64,000 nt of DNA, taken from the NCBI GenBank assembly GCA_009761415.1, contig QUOL01000010.1:124001-188000 (forward strand). The letters run 5' to 3'. The DNA is from Sarcomyxa edulis. Lineage: Eukaryota > Basidiomycota > Agaricomycetes > Agaricales > Mycenaceae. The notes below the pieces were generated by a model that ran no database searches, was not told the origin of the DNA, and saw only the letters and a program-made list of their open reading frames with translations. This document shows positions 24,531-35,698 of the stretch, piece by piece. Every line of letters begins with the position of its first letter. The stretch's first letter is position 1. The translations under genes and the position numbers were made by a program.

Positions 24531-25451
24531 AGGATCAGACGGTGTGTTGGTGAGTCAGGTCGGTGAGAAAGTAACGAAAGTGAATAACGTCGAGGAGGAC
24601 GGGTGCAGTCTGAGTAAACTTTATGCACAGCCACATTCATCTTGCTTGCCACGAGTTTCCTTCCAAGACCGATCACCGACTCCTCCAACTGCTAACTTGC
24701 TGCCAACACTAACTGCGATGCAAAGTACTTGCGCAGAACGTTAAAGCTGCGGAATTCCCAACAACAATTCTTAAACGCGTACTCTCTGTCGAGATCAGAT
24801 CCGAGTCCTTCGTCGACAAGTCCAAAAATCCTGGCACTGGGCAGTTCTACCTCTACCCAACTGTGGACTTGGTGCTAACGCTTTCATCGAAATTTAACCA
24901 TCACGGCACCGCCTGTCCAAGAGTCCTAGTCAATGTAGACGGCATTGACACCGTAATTTCCAGAATTCTTTGCCTATACAGTATATTGACCTCGTTTTAA
25001 CCTTTTCTGTAAGACGCTCAGGCTGTCATGATCATTTTATGGTATATTGTAGCCGAAGGTCTGCCTCAGCCTCTTCGTACGCGTTGGTTCTACTCATTCA
25101 CATTTATTGACAAAATGATACGGAGCCGCTCGCTCGCTCCCAGGATCATAGCATTTTTTTCTCTGTTTGCGTCATGAAACTTGTGAGTGAGTCCCTTTGT
25201 GTGTGTGCTACTAGAGACGACGCCACTTTGGGTTGGTCAATCCAGATCAAGGAGGGATTAGGCACAGGCATTGCGATACCAACCGCCATTGACTCGACGT
25301 GACTTTCCTTGTCCTAGTCTTTGCGAGGGTTTAAAAGGACGGTATTCTTCGATGTCATTCCTCACTTCAACCTTCCTCACTTCGAGTCTTCATCCACTCT
25401 AATACTAAAACTCACCTTTTTACCCACCTTCTTACCACTATCAATATTAAT
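24531..25451. other. divergent promoter region
   Basis: Lies between the starts of two divergent genes (136-aa minus, 86-aa plus). Pyrimidine-rich near 25390-25445. No gene or RNA recognised. Confidence 0.45.
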
Positions 25452-26184
25452 ATGTGCCGCTGGCGCCAGTAAGTCTTCCACATCCCCATGCCACATACCA
25501 TACACACACCGACTAACGGTGACGGAACACCGAAACAGCGTCCGCAACGTCTACCTCAAATGCGGGCACGCAGAGACATTGGTACGTCCGCTCCCTCCCC
25601 TCCCCCTCCCTTCCCCTCCCTCTCTATCATCATACTGACCCAGATTGATTCCTACGTCCATATAGCCCGAGCAGTTGGTTAGTCCCGGTCACCCATAACT
25701 CGACTCCTTTTTCAAGATCGTGTCATTCTTACGGCGTGCGTGTCGTACAGATCCAGTGTGATAGTAGGACTTGCAAATTCAGTCCCAACCACCCCCCAAC
25801 ATGCGTTCCCCCGGTTTGTAAGACTACGTGTTGGCAGTAGTAAGTATTGCGTTTATCTCCCTCTCCCTTTACCTACCTCTCTCGTTTTTTTCGGTTTTTT
25901 TCTTTCCTTTTTCTCTTTCTCTTTCTCGCTTGAGCCTGACACTAACGAACCGTTGTGACCGTTTCACAGCCGCCAATACCCCGAGCAATACTGTACGTAC
26001 GCCTTCACTTCCCTTCCCTTCTCTTCAGTCCCAATCTCACTCACAATTCCAATTCTCTTACCCTTTCCTTGTGAAATCTCACCCATGTGCATGACTCCAT
26101 CTCGTAGCCCCCCACGTCAACGACTACTGTCCCGCTTGTGCGCAGGCCGCGCTTGCTAGGAGTCGGCACCGTGACCGCTATTAG
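25452..26184 (+). CDS. 86-aa Cys-rich protein, probably zinc-binding, with a 12-base exon
   Basis: Six exons (25452..25468, 25539..25581, 25666..25677, 25751..25839, 25970..25992, 26108..26184) sum to 87 codons. The start is MCRWRHVRNVYLKCGHAETL and the third exon encodes only PEQL. Cysteine/histidine pairs are dense: CGH, CDSRTCKF, HPPTC, PPVCKTTCW and DYCPACAQ, consistent with one or two zinc sites. No signal peptide, so probably cytoplasmic or nuclear. I believe this is a small family widespread in agaricomycetes, annotated only as hypothetical. The tiny exon is supported by phase, a TATAG acceptor, a GTTAGT donor and the family-like LPEQLIQC sequence. Confidence 0.8.
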
Positions 26185-26633
26185 ATGCTAGATGCTAGTA
26201 CTAGATGTTTTTCGTACTATTCATACCGTAGGATAGACTAGATACTTCCCTTCTCTTCCCTCCTTTTCCCTCCCCTTCTCTCTGGGCCAGGGAACCCCTC
26301 CCTAATAGATGTCGATATATTTATTTGATTTACACTTCGGATTTTTCTCTATATACGCCTTGTATACGCCTCGTTCGTTCAATACCGTGACGTGCTATTC
26401 GCCGATCGGCCTCAAATACGTACGTAGTCTATTTATAGAAGTCGTGCTCATATAATTGCCACATGGCGGCAGCGGGGTAAAAGTCTTCGAACTTTCTCCG
26501 AGTCGTTGGTACTACGTTTTCCTCCGCGTTCGCGTTCAACTTCCTGCTGTAAAGATTCAAATTCAAGGCTTCGACCTTGGGAAGACCTGGTCCTCTGGAG
26601 AGAGAGTGGATATACGACCCTAAAACACCTCGA
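26185..26633. other. intergenic region
   Basis: 3' end of the Cys-rich gene and promoter of the MFS gene. An in-frame ATG at 26577 could extend the MFS protein by 19 residues. Confidence 0.4.
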
Positions 26634-29600
26634 ATGTCTTCTGGACTCAGTGAACGTGATCGATTACTCCCAAGTCCGGGCCAGGATATCGATGTTGTTA
26701 CACCTGGACTTTCTCGTCGACGTCCTGGCCCTCTGGAGATAACTAAGGCGAATAGATATGGTATTTTAGCCGGAATCTGGGTGGCTTCTTTCCTTGGTGT
26801 ACGTTCATTGTTCGTTTTACTTACTCGAGGTCATTCTCTAACTCTAAACGCTCTCCTCTGATGTTCTAGTCTCTGGGAGGTATGTCCCTTCTCTTCCGAC
26901 ATAAATCTAAGTTGGGCACATCATTTACGAAGATCTACAGGAACCCTGGTTCCTACTAGTGAGCAATTTTGCCCGAAATTCAAGTTCGACATACTCATTA
27001 ACTTACATTCGTCCAGTGTTACCATCAATATCTTCCGATTTCAACAAGTCACACCAGGCTAGTTGGCTCGGTACAGCGTACGTCTCTCTCCCAAAATTCA
27101 CCTCGCTTCATCTTCCACAATGATCTTACCGAATATATCTCTATCACAGATACTTATTAGCAACCTGCACATTTACCCCATTATACGGCCGTCTATGCAA
27201 CGTCATGGGCCGTAGAGGGGCAAACCAAACTGCAGTGTTCTTCGCCGCTGTGGGTACCCTGGCCTGTGGACTTTCCACTAATATGGAGATGCTCATAGCC
27301 GCTAGATTTGTGAGTCTACACGGAAACGTCGCTTCAATTGAGGTCAAAAATTATATCTCATTTTTGTGATACAGATCGCCGGAATTGGCGGTGGAGGCAT
27401 ATTCACCACGACTACGTGAGCCGTCTATACTTATTATACGATCGGTTCATTCAACAACCAATTCTCTGGAATTTTCAGAATCATCATCAGCGATATGTAC
27501 AGTCTACGAGTGAGTCTATTAGATAGACTACAATGTATATTCTCTATATTCACATCACATCACATCATAGGCAAGAGGTTTGACACAGGGTATAGGCAGT
27601 GTCTTCAACGGGGTCTGTTTCCTGACGTTTCTATTATTTGTCATGTTAGAATCTTATCTCAATACGCCGTTCACAGCTAGGGATGGGCTTAGGAGGCCCC
27701 ATAGGCGGCCTCGTAACGGACTGGTGAGTGACCTCCCATATATATCTGCTTATCGTTTCTTCTCGTTCGCTCATACGTTCATACGTAACTAATACATAGG
27801 TTAGGCTGGCGATGGGCTTTCCTAATCCAAATACCCGTATACCTACTATCATTCTTCTTAACGTCGTATAACCTTCACTATGTGACTCCAGTACGTTCAC
27901 GCTTAACCGATATCTCACATAGTAGCCAGCTTTATTGATGTATGGTTCTAGGGCAAGGGAAAGAGTGCAAAAGAAGTATTGAAAAGGATCGATTACGGTG
28001 GAAGTGTTGCGCTGTTAATCTCCGTAAGCATCGTTCCCTCTCGTTCTGGATACCTAATCGTAATGAGACCTTTCTATCCAGGTCGGCTCCTGTCTTTTCT
28101 TTCTCAGCACGCGCTATAATGCTGGCCTCCCGGTAATGTCCCAATCTCGTTTTGTTGCGTCAGATAGATCAAGTACTAACGGCGTCAAATGGCTCTCTTG
28201 TAGTGGAGTGACGCAACAGTGATAGCACCCCTCGTATTGGCTATCATATTCTTCTTCGTATTCCTGGCGATAGAGTTCTTTGTCTCCCCAGAGCCAGTAT
28301 TGGCTCCGTTTTTGCTCAAACAAAAAATACCCGTCTTAGTAGGATGCAGTAATTTCCTCGTCAGTAGTTTCCTTTTGTCTAGTTGAGGGATATGGCTGAC
28401 GAAACGATTGCATTTTTTTTGGTAGGTCGCCATGTGCAACTTCTCAGTCACCTACTTCTTCCCAATGTGGTTCCAAACGGTCATGTTGACCAGCGCTTCG
28501 ACGGCAGGTAACGTCATCCTTCCCATTATGTCGTCCGACTTTGCATCCAGGATTGATAGTGATACCGTCCACGCCACGTAGGATTACATCTCCTACCCAA
28601 CAGCATGTCCATGTCCACCGGATCTCTATTCGCAGGCTGGATGATGCACAAGACAGGCAAATACAAGTCGATCAACCTGATACTCGGGTGCCTGCCATTT
28701 ATCGGTGCAACTCTCATTACGCGGATGACGAGGGATTCGGGGCCGATACAGATGTGGCTGAGTATCGTAAGCTCATGCTATTTTTGGTAACCCCATATTT
28801 GATTTGATTTGCTGAACCCTGGCTGGAAAGATTCCGTTAGGTTTTGGGAATGCTGTTGTTCTGCAGACTATGCTCAGTATGTCATATTGCCATAACCCTC
28901 GCTGGTCAACGATTCTGATTCATGTTTATTTGTAGTCGCTCTCCTTGCTCATATACCCAGTAATATCTTCGCTACTTCTTAGTCCCTAGCGGAATATGTT
29001 GATTTCTAATTCTCTAAATAGCTTCTCATATGGCCGTCGGCACAGGGTTTGGTCAACTTTTCCGGGGCATAGGTACGTACAGTGATCTATCCTGTCTATA
29101 TTTTACGTCTGATGTCTCTTTTGTCGTAGGCCAAGTGGGTGGCGTTGCTATATCATCAGCAATTTTCCAGTCATACCTAGACTCTGAGCTCCGAGAGCGT
29201 ATCCATACGCCAGACGCAGAGGAGGTCAGCACAATTGCCGCTCATCAAAGGCTCAAACGGACATTCACTGATACAGTGTCTAGGTCATACTTAAAATTCG
29301 ACAGTCTGCGCGTCTAGTGCACACCCTCCCTCCCGAACTTCAAAAAATTGCTCGGGATTCATACGACATAAGTCTGAAGATTGTTTTCACTTTCGCAGCT
29401 TGTTCAACCCTTCTGGCATACATCGTCCGTTTGCCCGTACGTCTTGACTTCTTCCACTCGCTCTCACAAAGCTCATGCATCAACACACTAAGATCCCCGA
29501 CAAATCGCTGGATGATCGGCCACACACTCCTCGACCCGCGAGTATACAAATCCTACCAGAATCAGAGACACCCAACTCATCGCAGGCTGAGACTCCTCTC

Positions 29601-29750
29601 GAGATGAGTGATGAGGAAGAGGACGGAACTCCCATCCACAGTCACAATCGCCCTATTTTGGCGAAGAGACGTCGGTTGTCTACCTTCGAAGACTTGGATG
29701 GGACCCATGATCTAGAGAGTGATACTATCGGAGGGTCAGCTAGATCCTGA
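26634..29750 (+). CDS. MFS transporter, DHA2/vacuolar amino-acid-transporter-like
   Basis: Twenty-one exons sum to 612 codons, 611 aa. The first are 26634..26798, 26870..26879 (10 bases), 26941..26958, 27017..27077 and 27150..27309; the last ends at 29750. Motifs fit 14-helix DHA2 transporters: GTLVPTMLPSISSDF in TM1, YGRLCNVMGRRGAN in the motif A loop, RFIAGIGGGG, and GPIGGLVTDWLGWRWAF (motif C region). Closest in feel to fungal vacuolar basic amino acid permeases (Vba type), which pump lysine, arginine or histidine into the vacuole by proton antiport, but the substrate is inferred from family only. The N- and C-termini are cytosolic, the tail polar and acidic (MSDEEEDGTPIHSHNR). All reconstructed junctions keep frame. 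Confidence 0.87.
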
Positions 29751-30159
29751 TGGACTGACGAGTTTTTCTCTCGCTTGGACAGCATCGTACCTCGAAATTG
29801 GACCTGACCGGCGATATACCTCTTTAAGTACGCAGACTTGCAATCTCATACCGATTCTTCATCATACCATTCCTATACTATCTTAGTCTTTGTCAACCCT
29901 ATACTCTGACTGCCTATAGTTTCCTAGGGCACGCAGGATTCCCTGCAATGCACTTCAATGTGAAGATGCGGCAGTACACATCGCCCGACTCGCAGATTGC
30001 ATTATCCATAGTGCGTCCTCTGATTGCTTCTTATTTCTGTTGAAGCTGCACTATTCTAAGAGCAGCAACGAATGCGCGGGGATGTATCCGGGAAGAATAT
30101 CTTATCATTATAAACAAAATGGATGTCCAATCCCAGCCTGACGGAGACTTCGCAACCAC
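29751..30159. other. convergent 3' intergenic region
   Basis: Between the MFS stop and the stop of the minus-strand membrane protein. Nothing recognised. Confidence 0.4.
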
Positions 30160-30729
30160 CTACAATAATCCGCCCAGGATCGCATTCGCTTGAGTGAGCC
30201 GAAACTCTGAAGATGGAGACTCGCTCATGTCGTGTTCGGAGAAGTGCGTTAACACCATAGCTATCCCCCAGATGATAACACGGAGCAGAACCAAGCCACC
30301 GAGAGTCGCTGCCGAGAACGTTGCAACCACGAGTGCAATCTCGCCTATGTTCTTGCCGTTGACGAGGTCTCCCGACAGTCGAAGCGCCTTTTCTTGCAGT
30401 TCGCGATTGCGAGGGACTACGACGCCCACTACTATGAGGCAAAAGAAGATGAAGAGAGGTGCGCAGAAGCTGAAGAATCGGGTTTGGGAGACTTCGGGGT
30501 CGGCAAGAATTCGAAGGGAGATTTTTTGGAGTTCTTCTACGGAAGGAAAGGCGTTCTTCCAAGCCTCTTTTTCGGCTGACAGGTCCAGATGGTTCGTCTG
30601 CTCAGTGATCCATGATTTCGACTCGGACGACTCGGAGGTGAGTTCTGTTTGAGCTCGAGGACTATGTGGTTTCGTGGTAATCATATCGGAGAATTCTGAG
30701 GAGGCTGAGTAGCGATGAATGATAGGCAT
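30160..30729 (-). CDS. small two-helix membrane protein, unknown
   Basis: A single exon of 189 aa. A polar N-terminus of about 80 residues with a helix-like WKNAFPSVEELQKISLRIL is followed by a hydrophobic segment at ~85-105 (FFSFCAPLFIFFCLIVVGVV) and a second at ~131-160 (IALVVATFSAATLGGLVLLR and onward). No signal peptide and no recognised domain. The layout suggests an internal-membrane protein. Intact, but I know of no homolog. Confidence 0.6.
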   Translation of the reverse strand: MPIIHRYSASSEFSDMITTKPHSPRAQTELTSESSESKSWITEQTNHLDLSAEKEAWKNAFPSVEELQKISLRILADPEVSQTRFFSFCAPLFIFFCLIVVGVVVPRNRELQEKALRLSGDLVNGKNIGEIALVVATFSAATLGGLVLLRVIIWGIAMVLTHFSEHDMSESPSSEFRLTQANAILGGLL

Positions 30730-32268
30730 TGCGCACGGATGATCTAGATGGAGTTATAACAAGAGCACGGCGGCCTCAGGTCAGCCTCAGGTATGGACGT
30801 ATGGGTAGCCTGATTTAGATTACTCGTGATCGGGCCAAGATCATCTCCGAATTCCGACCCGAAATCTAATCTGACACATCAGCAAAAAGGCTGGAAAATC
30901 ACGACTAGATTATGACAAAATGTAATTGAGCCACGATCTCCGAAACATGTGTGATCGAATGAGTACGAATACTTCGCTATAGCACTTATTATAACCCGAT
31001 TATAACCCGATTATAATCTGATCACAATCCGATTACGACGGGTTACGATGGCCATGTATCGAGATGCAGTCTGAATGTACATAGCTTATGGAGCGACTAA
31101 TTCTTCTGGATTTACTAGACAACACAGAAGTGATAGCTCATGGATTGGGGGGATAACGATATGCAGTGATGAGTACTAGATACAAGGGGTAAGACAAAGA
31201 AAAAAACTAATAATCCTTGCTCCCCAACTCTCGACACCTTGTCTGACGACACCCAGCTGATGCGTCCTCGAACCCACATACAGGACCAGAGCTAGCGTAG
31301 ACTGGTTGAGACAGAAAGGGAAAGGGTCTGTCTCTCGAGATAATAAGGAAAGGCGGGGAAGGCGGGGGGAAGGGTTGATGAACGAACCGCTCGATTGAGG
31401 AGATGATGGTTATTGATTTGAGATCTATGCATAACGTGTCAATTTGCGCTACAACCCAGAAATGAGGAGCTGATACAACATACCTGAGGTGTGGTATCGA
31501 GGTCCTCCAGCGTGATGTAGCTTGACGGTTGATGTCCAAAACGAGGCCTTGAAGTTGCTGTTTACATCGAAGTTGTGCCGCGACGATCTGGCTGAGAGCG
31601 CAGGTTGCTGGTAGGACACGAGAGGGGCAAGTCATTGACAGAACCGTGCACAAGTTCTGTCAATGACTTGCCCCTCTCGTTTGCGGCAGCAGGAGGAGGG
31701 ACAAGGAGGGGCCTTGGTGAGTGTAAAAAGAGAAGTCGCGAGTGCACGGAAGCTGCCGGAATGCAAGTTCAACGTTCAACATCGGCCAAATAGGATCCAA
31801 ACAGTCGCAGCCACCGGCCTCCCCCGGCCACCTGCGTTCAGGCCCAATTCAGGCCAGGATGGGTTCAACCCTCCTCAGAACTCAGAATTTTAGCATCGGT
31901 TCACCATCGGGGATGTGCGAGAGCATACTTAAATGTATCTGAGGTTCTTTCCTGAAATTTTCATGCTTTGGAAGACTCAGGACAGACTCCCAGGCGCAAG
32001 TATAGGCAATAATATCGTGAACACATTGCAAAGAGAGTATAATGTCCAGAGTTCTTCTGATCTCCTCACAACAGCATCACAATATCTATCATCGATTTCA
32101 CTGATCATGAACGGATTATAACCCGATTCCGAAGCGGCCGTGACCGGCCAGGAAATTCTAATCTAAGTAATCGAATACGGCCGAATATGATTTGGCCGGC
32201 TTTTTGCTGATGGCCATGCTTGTTCTTTCCTTCAGACCACGACAACTACGAGTCACCCACAAGCAACG
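30730..32268. other. 1.5-kb gene-poor region with inverted repeat
   Basis: No supported gene. Contains a run of TATAACCCGATT-type units near 30988-31048 (one more at 32113-32127) and the perfect inverted repeat at 31618..31680. A 148-codon frame on the minus strand (31653..31207) has no domain and runs through the inverted repeat. Confidence 0.5.
31618..31680. repeat. perfect 27-bp inverted repeat with 9-base loop
   Basis: Left arm 31618..31644, loop 31645..31653 (CGTGCACAA), right arm 31654..31680. The right arm is the exact reverse complement of the left: it begins GTTCTGTCAATG, while the left begins ACGAGAGGGGCAAG and ends GACAGAAC. The bases just outside do not pair, so the palindrome is sharply bounded. 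A transcript across it would form a long, stable hairpin. Confidence 0.85.
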
Positions 32269-33291
32269 ATGGAGGATTACCCTCATAAAGATATAATCTC
32301 TGACTTGATTGATGCTTCTCATATACTCCATTTCGAAAAGATTGTGGACGCCTTCGGCCATATCAGTGTTCGTCACCCGACTGATCCTCAACGGTACGTC
32401 TGAAGTCGGGTCCAATCTGCACTAGTATTTACTAGACCCTTCATCTCGACATTCAGATTTATAATGTCTCGAAACCTCGCACCTGCTCTGGTTGACTCTC
32501 TTGACTTTGTCGAATATAATGTAGCAGACGCGTCACCTCTACATTTCATTGGAGATTCTGACTCAAATGAGCTCCCCCGTGGATTTGTGGAACGGTGAAT
32601 TCTAATAATATCGCATGGCGCAGATTTTGATACTAGAATGATACTTTTGACAGGTTTATTCACTCCGAAATATACGCCCGCTTTCCTTCCGTACAAAGTA
32701 TAGTGCACGCGCACACTCCGGCCGTTCTGCCATTCTCGTGCACCAAGACTCCCTTGAAAGCCGTGTTTCATGTCGGGGCAGCGACCGGGACCGGAACCCC
32801 GATATTTGACCCCGCAGAACTCGCGCCAGACGTCCTGGGCGAGAAAAGAAACATGCTCATTGACTGCACAAAGCTAGGCGCCGCATTAGCTAATAAATTC
32901 GGAACTGGATTACAGCGCTCCGAGGGAGTCCCCGAGGCTGAACATGCAGTTGTATTGATGCGCGGGCATGGTCTGACCGTCGTCGGCACCAGTATTCAAC
33001 AAGCTGTATTCCGAACGATCGTTACTAGGGATAATGCCGCAGTTTTGAGAGATGTGTTGGCGATGGGCCTAGCTGACGATCTAGTATTCTTGACTGAGAG
33101 AGAGGCACAGGACGCAGCTGCTGCTAATGACCGTCAAATTCACAGGCCATGGGGATTGTGGCTAAGACAGATTGATACCGCGTGTTTTGGTTATCAAAAT
33201 AGCTTGCGCAAAGTGAGCCTTTCCATTCGATGCCTTCGATACATGATCTGAAAGAGCGTTTTGTGTCTTACTGTAGGAAGTCGTGCCCTAA
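32269..33291 (+). CDS. class II aldolase/adducin-family protein
   Basis: Four exons (32269..32393, 32457..32594, 32654..33212, 33277..33291) give 278 aa. Family signatures: VDAFGHISVRHP, Glu93 in HSEIYARFPSV, the metal-binding HAH at 106-108 (SIVHAHTP), and His193 in VVLMRGHGLTVVG. These are the zinc ligands and general acid/base positions of fuculose-phosphate-type class II aldolases. Soluble, with no targeting signal. Fungal members of this clade mostly have unassigned substrates, so aldol cleavage or decarboxylation of a small sugar acid is inference. The last exon is only 15 bases (EVVP, stop). Confidence 0.87.
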
Positions 33292-34116
33292 TCAGAGAAG
33301 CGTAGGCGGCCATACGCCCTGTAGACCTGTAAGACTGTGATCAATTAGTACCCAGCGCTTATCAAAGGTTCAATCGCACATCAATTCTCCGTCGTTTCAG
33401 GCGCCTGCTCTTTGTATTTTTTGGTGACCGGCATCCTACTCTCAGTTGAAGCACAAGCTCTGAATTGGCCGTAGTCGAGTCCAAACTTCTAAGGTGAGCT
33501 TCTCTCTTCTAGACGTATGTTCGCTAAGTTGACGACGGGTTCCAGGTTGTTGTGGTGTACCTGACCGGAGAACAGTCTCCTCACAATGCCTCTCCCTCGT
33601 CACCTGCCTATGCGCAGTCAAAAAAGCCGGGGCGAGGACTATATATCAGACACGGCGGTCAAGGACGAAGCTTTCTGGCATCATCAATACGGCGATGCTG
33701 ATTCAAACATTGCTCCCTATCGAACGCATGACTCGGGACTATTCTCAAGATGAATTGTCCACTACACATCGAGGTGAACCTGCGTGATCAGGCCAGGAAC
33801 ACCAGGAACCTATACAATACTGACCGCCAGGACCAGGCCGCTCGTGTAGGCTGTGTCCCTTAAGCCGGCAACACAATTCAAGGTAGAAATGAAGAGGAGT
33901 ATTACTGATCCGAGATCAGGTCGGACAGCATCATCTCTCCATGTTCCGGGCGGCACGACCCTCTCAATGTTTAGTATAAGAGGCGAAGGTAATATCACTT
34001 CATTCTCTATTCTATCATTTCTATTTCTTCATCTCAGTAAGCGCGCCCATATACTGAGTGCCCTGTTATCCGGTGCTCACAATTCTTTTTTCCAAGAGGA
34101 TTCAAATTCACAGACG
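33292..34116. other. intergenic region / promoter of secreted peptide B
   Basis: No gene supported. TATAAGAGG begins at 33975. A GTAAGC donor near 34037 and an AAG or CACAG acceptor just before 34117 suggest a leader intron, as in the paralogue. Confidence 0.45.
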
Positions 34117-34700
34117 ATGAAGTTCACATTCTCCCAACTGGGTCTCATGTTTGTCGCGCTCGCGGCGCAAGGAGCCATATCCAGCCCAGTCAATGAGTGC
34201 GCCTCTCGATATTATCTGTTAATCTAACGTAACTAACATTCAAATAAACAATGCAGGGGCCTAGTTGCGCGTTCTAGCGTCGATACCTCCGCGGCGAGCA
34301 CCCCGACTCTCATATGTCACTGCCCTATCCAGCCTGTCACCGGGTTGGAGCGCAGAGATGACGATCCCTGTGCAAAGATCTGTGGCACTAATCCGTCAGC
34401 AGAGTGAGCAGTGCTGAATAAAAAGTATTTCATCACGACTGACTTAAAAAACAATGCAGGGGCTTAGTTGCGCGTACCAGCGTCGATACCTCAGCGGCGA
34501 GCACCCCGACTCTCATTTGCAACTGCCCTATCCAGTCTGTCACGGGGCCCCCAATCAGACCCCTTCCGGAGCGTAGAGATGACGATCCTTGTGCGAAGAT
34601 TTGTGGCACCAGGCCGGTTCCGTTGGCAGAGTGAGCAGCGGTGAACAGAGAATATTTCATCAGTGGCCAGGACAGTCGGTACATATATTGCAGACTGTGA
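34117..34700 (+). CDS. small secreted Cys peptide B with a duplicated exon
   Basis: Four exons (34117..34196, 34257..34403, 34460..34630, 34694..34700) give 134 aa. Exon 1 (80 bases) is a signal peptide nearly identical to that of the gene at 15283. Exons 2 and 3 are copies of each other (49 and 56 codons) in the same phase. Each opens GLVAR(S/T)SVDTSAASTPTL, has CxC (ICHCPIQ or ICNCPIQ), then ERRDDDPCAKICGT. Exon 3 carries a 7-residue insert before ERR. Similarity runs on into the flanking introns (ACAATGCAG before, GTGAGCAG after), so an intron-exon-intron unit was duplicated. The ERR before DDDPC could be a Kex2-type cleavage site. Function unknown. Confidence 0.8.
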
Positions 34701-35698
34701 ATTGACCGGTTTTGCGATCACAATCTCGTGAAGCGTATAAGTATACACACTCCTCACCTATAGAGTATACATCGTGCAAGGAACGGCAAGTCGACTATTG
34801 AGAATCTAATTATACACACTGAGCAATGCATCATCACACCTTCGGGACTGCCGACGGACAGCTTTGCGTATCATGTCGACATCAGCATCAGTGTCACCAT
34901 CATCGAATGATCAAATCGCTCGAACTTCGTTTGCAGTGTTCATAGAGGCCTGTAAATACATGGCCTGACATTGAAGATCGGGTGAATGACGAGCATCTGA
35001 AGTGCTGAAGTCTCGCACTGAAGCAGCAAATTATAAAAAGCTCGATCTTCCGAGTGGCGTAGGCGCTCCGGACATGCAATATGTATGATCGACGGATACG
35101 AGCAGCTGCACATGCTCTGAAAAATTCTGAAGCACAAATAGAGCATCCTAGAATATATCTATTGGGTGGAATGAAAGCTGGATCAGAATTAGTAGTTGAT
35201 GGAAACGATGCAACTACTCGCCTCAGCATTCCTCAAGCACTTTTCTCTGAATGAAACCAAAATGAAACGCGAGTGAATGCCGTCCAGTACGGCCTATGCA
35301 CCTCGAGCAGATGAACAGTGCACATGCATCTGCTCTGAGACGATCAAAATAACTACAACAGAATGTAGGATCGACCTCGGTGGGCAAGTGCCAAGTCTAC
35401 ACTGCTCGTAACCATCTATCAGTGCACGGCCTCAGATCATCTGAAATTAGTTTTCGACAGCCGGTATAAAGAGAGGCAAGCCAGAAGAGATGCAGCAGCG
35501 CTCTTTATCGAAGCCCACCTTCTTACCTTTCGTTCTTTCAATTTCTGTTGCTTCAATTGGCTAGTGAGTGGCTCACTTGCACGCACCGCATCGCACGCCG
35601 ACTAAACCCGTAATATAGGTCCATTTGTTGATCTTTTCACTTCTTCCATCCTTCGATTTCAGTGCTCGTCACCTTCCTTATCTTTATCATAGACCGAA
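34701..35698. other. intergenic region
   Basis: A 109-codon minus-strand frame at 34900..35229 has no domain or splice support. The last 240 bases are the promoter of the repeat-peptide gene. Confidence 0.4.
35465..35618 (+). promoter_or_regulatory. TATA box and leader int of the repeat-peptide gene
   Basis: TATAAAGAGG starts at 35465. About 100 bases downstream, a GTGAGT donor (35564) and an ATATAG acceptor (35618), with CTAAAC-like branch sequence between, define a likely 55-base leader intron that ends 80 bases before the ATG. Confidence 0.5.

Noticed and set aside
31207..31653. 148-codon minus-strand frame
   Set aside because: It passes through the perfect inverted repeat, has no recognised domain, signal peptide or splice signals, and its composition looks random.
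31840..31880. tRNA-like B-box (GGGTTCAACCC)
   Set aside because: No A-box, no clover-leaf pairing and no acceptor stem at the right distances.
33853..34227. 124-codon plus-strand frame overlapping the secreted peptide B start
   Set aside because: It reads in the frame of the signal peptide only at its end; the upstream part covers the TATA box and leader, so the real start is the ATG at 34117.
34900..35229. 109-codon minus-strand frame
   Set aside because: Cys/Arg/Ser-rich but with no domain, no promoter and no homology that I know.
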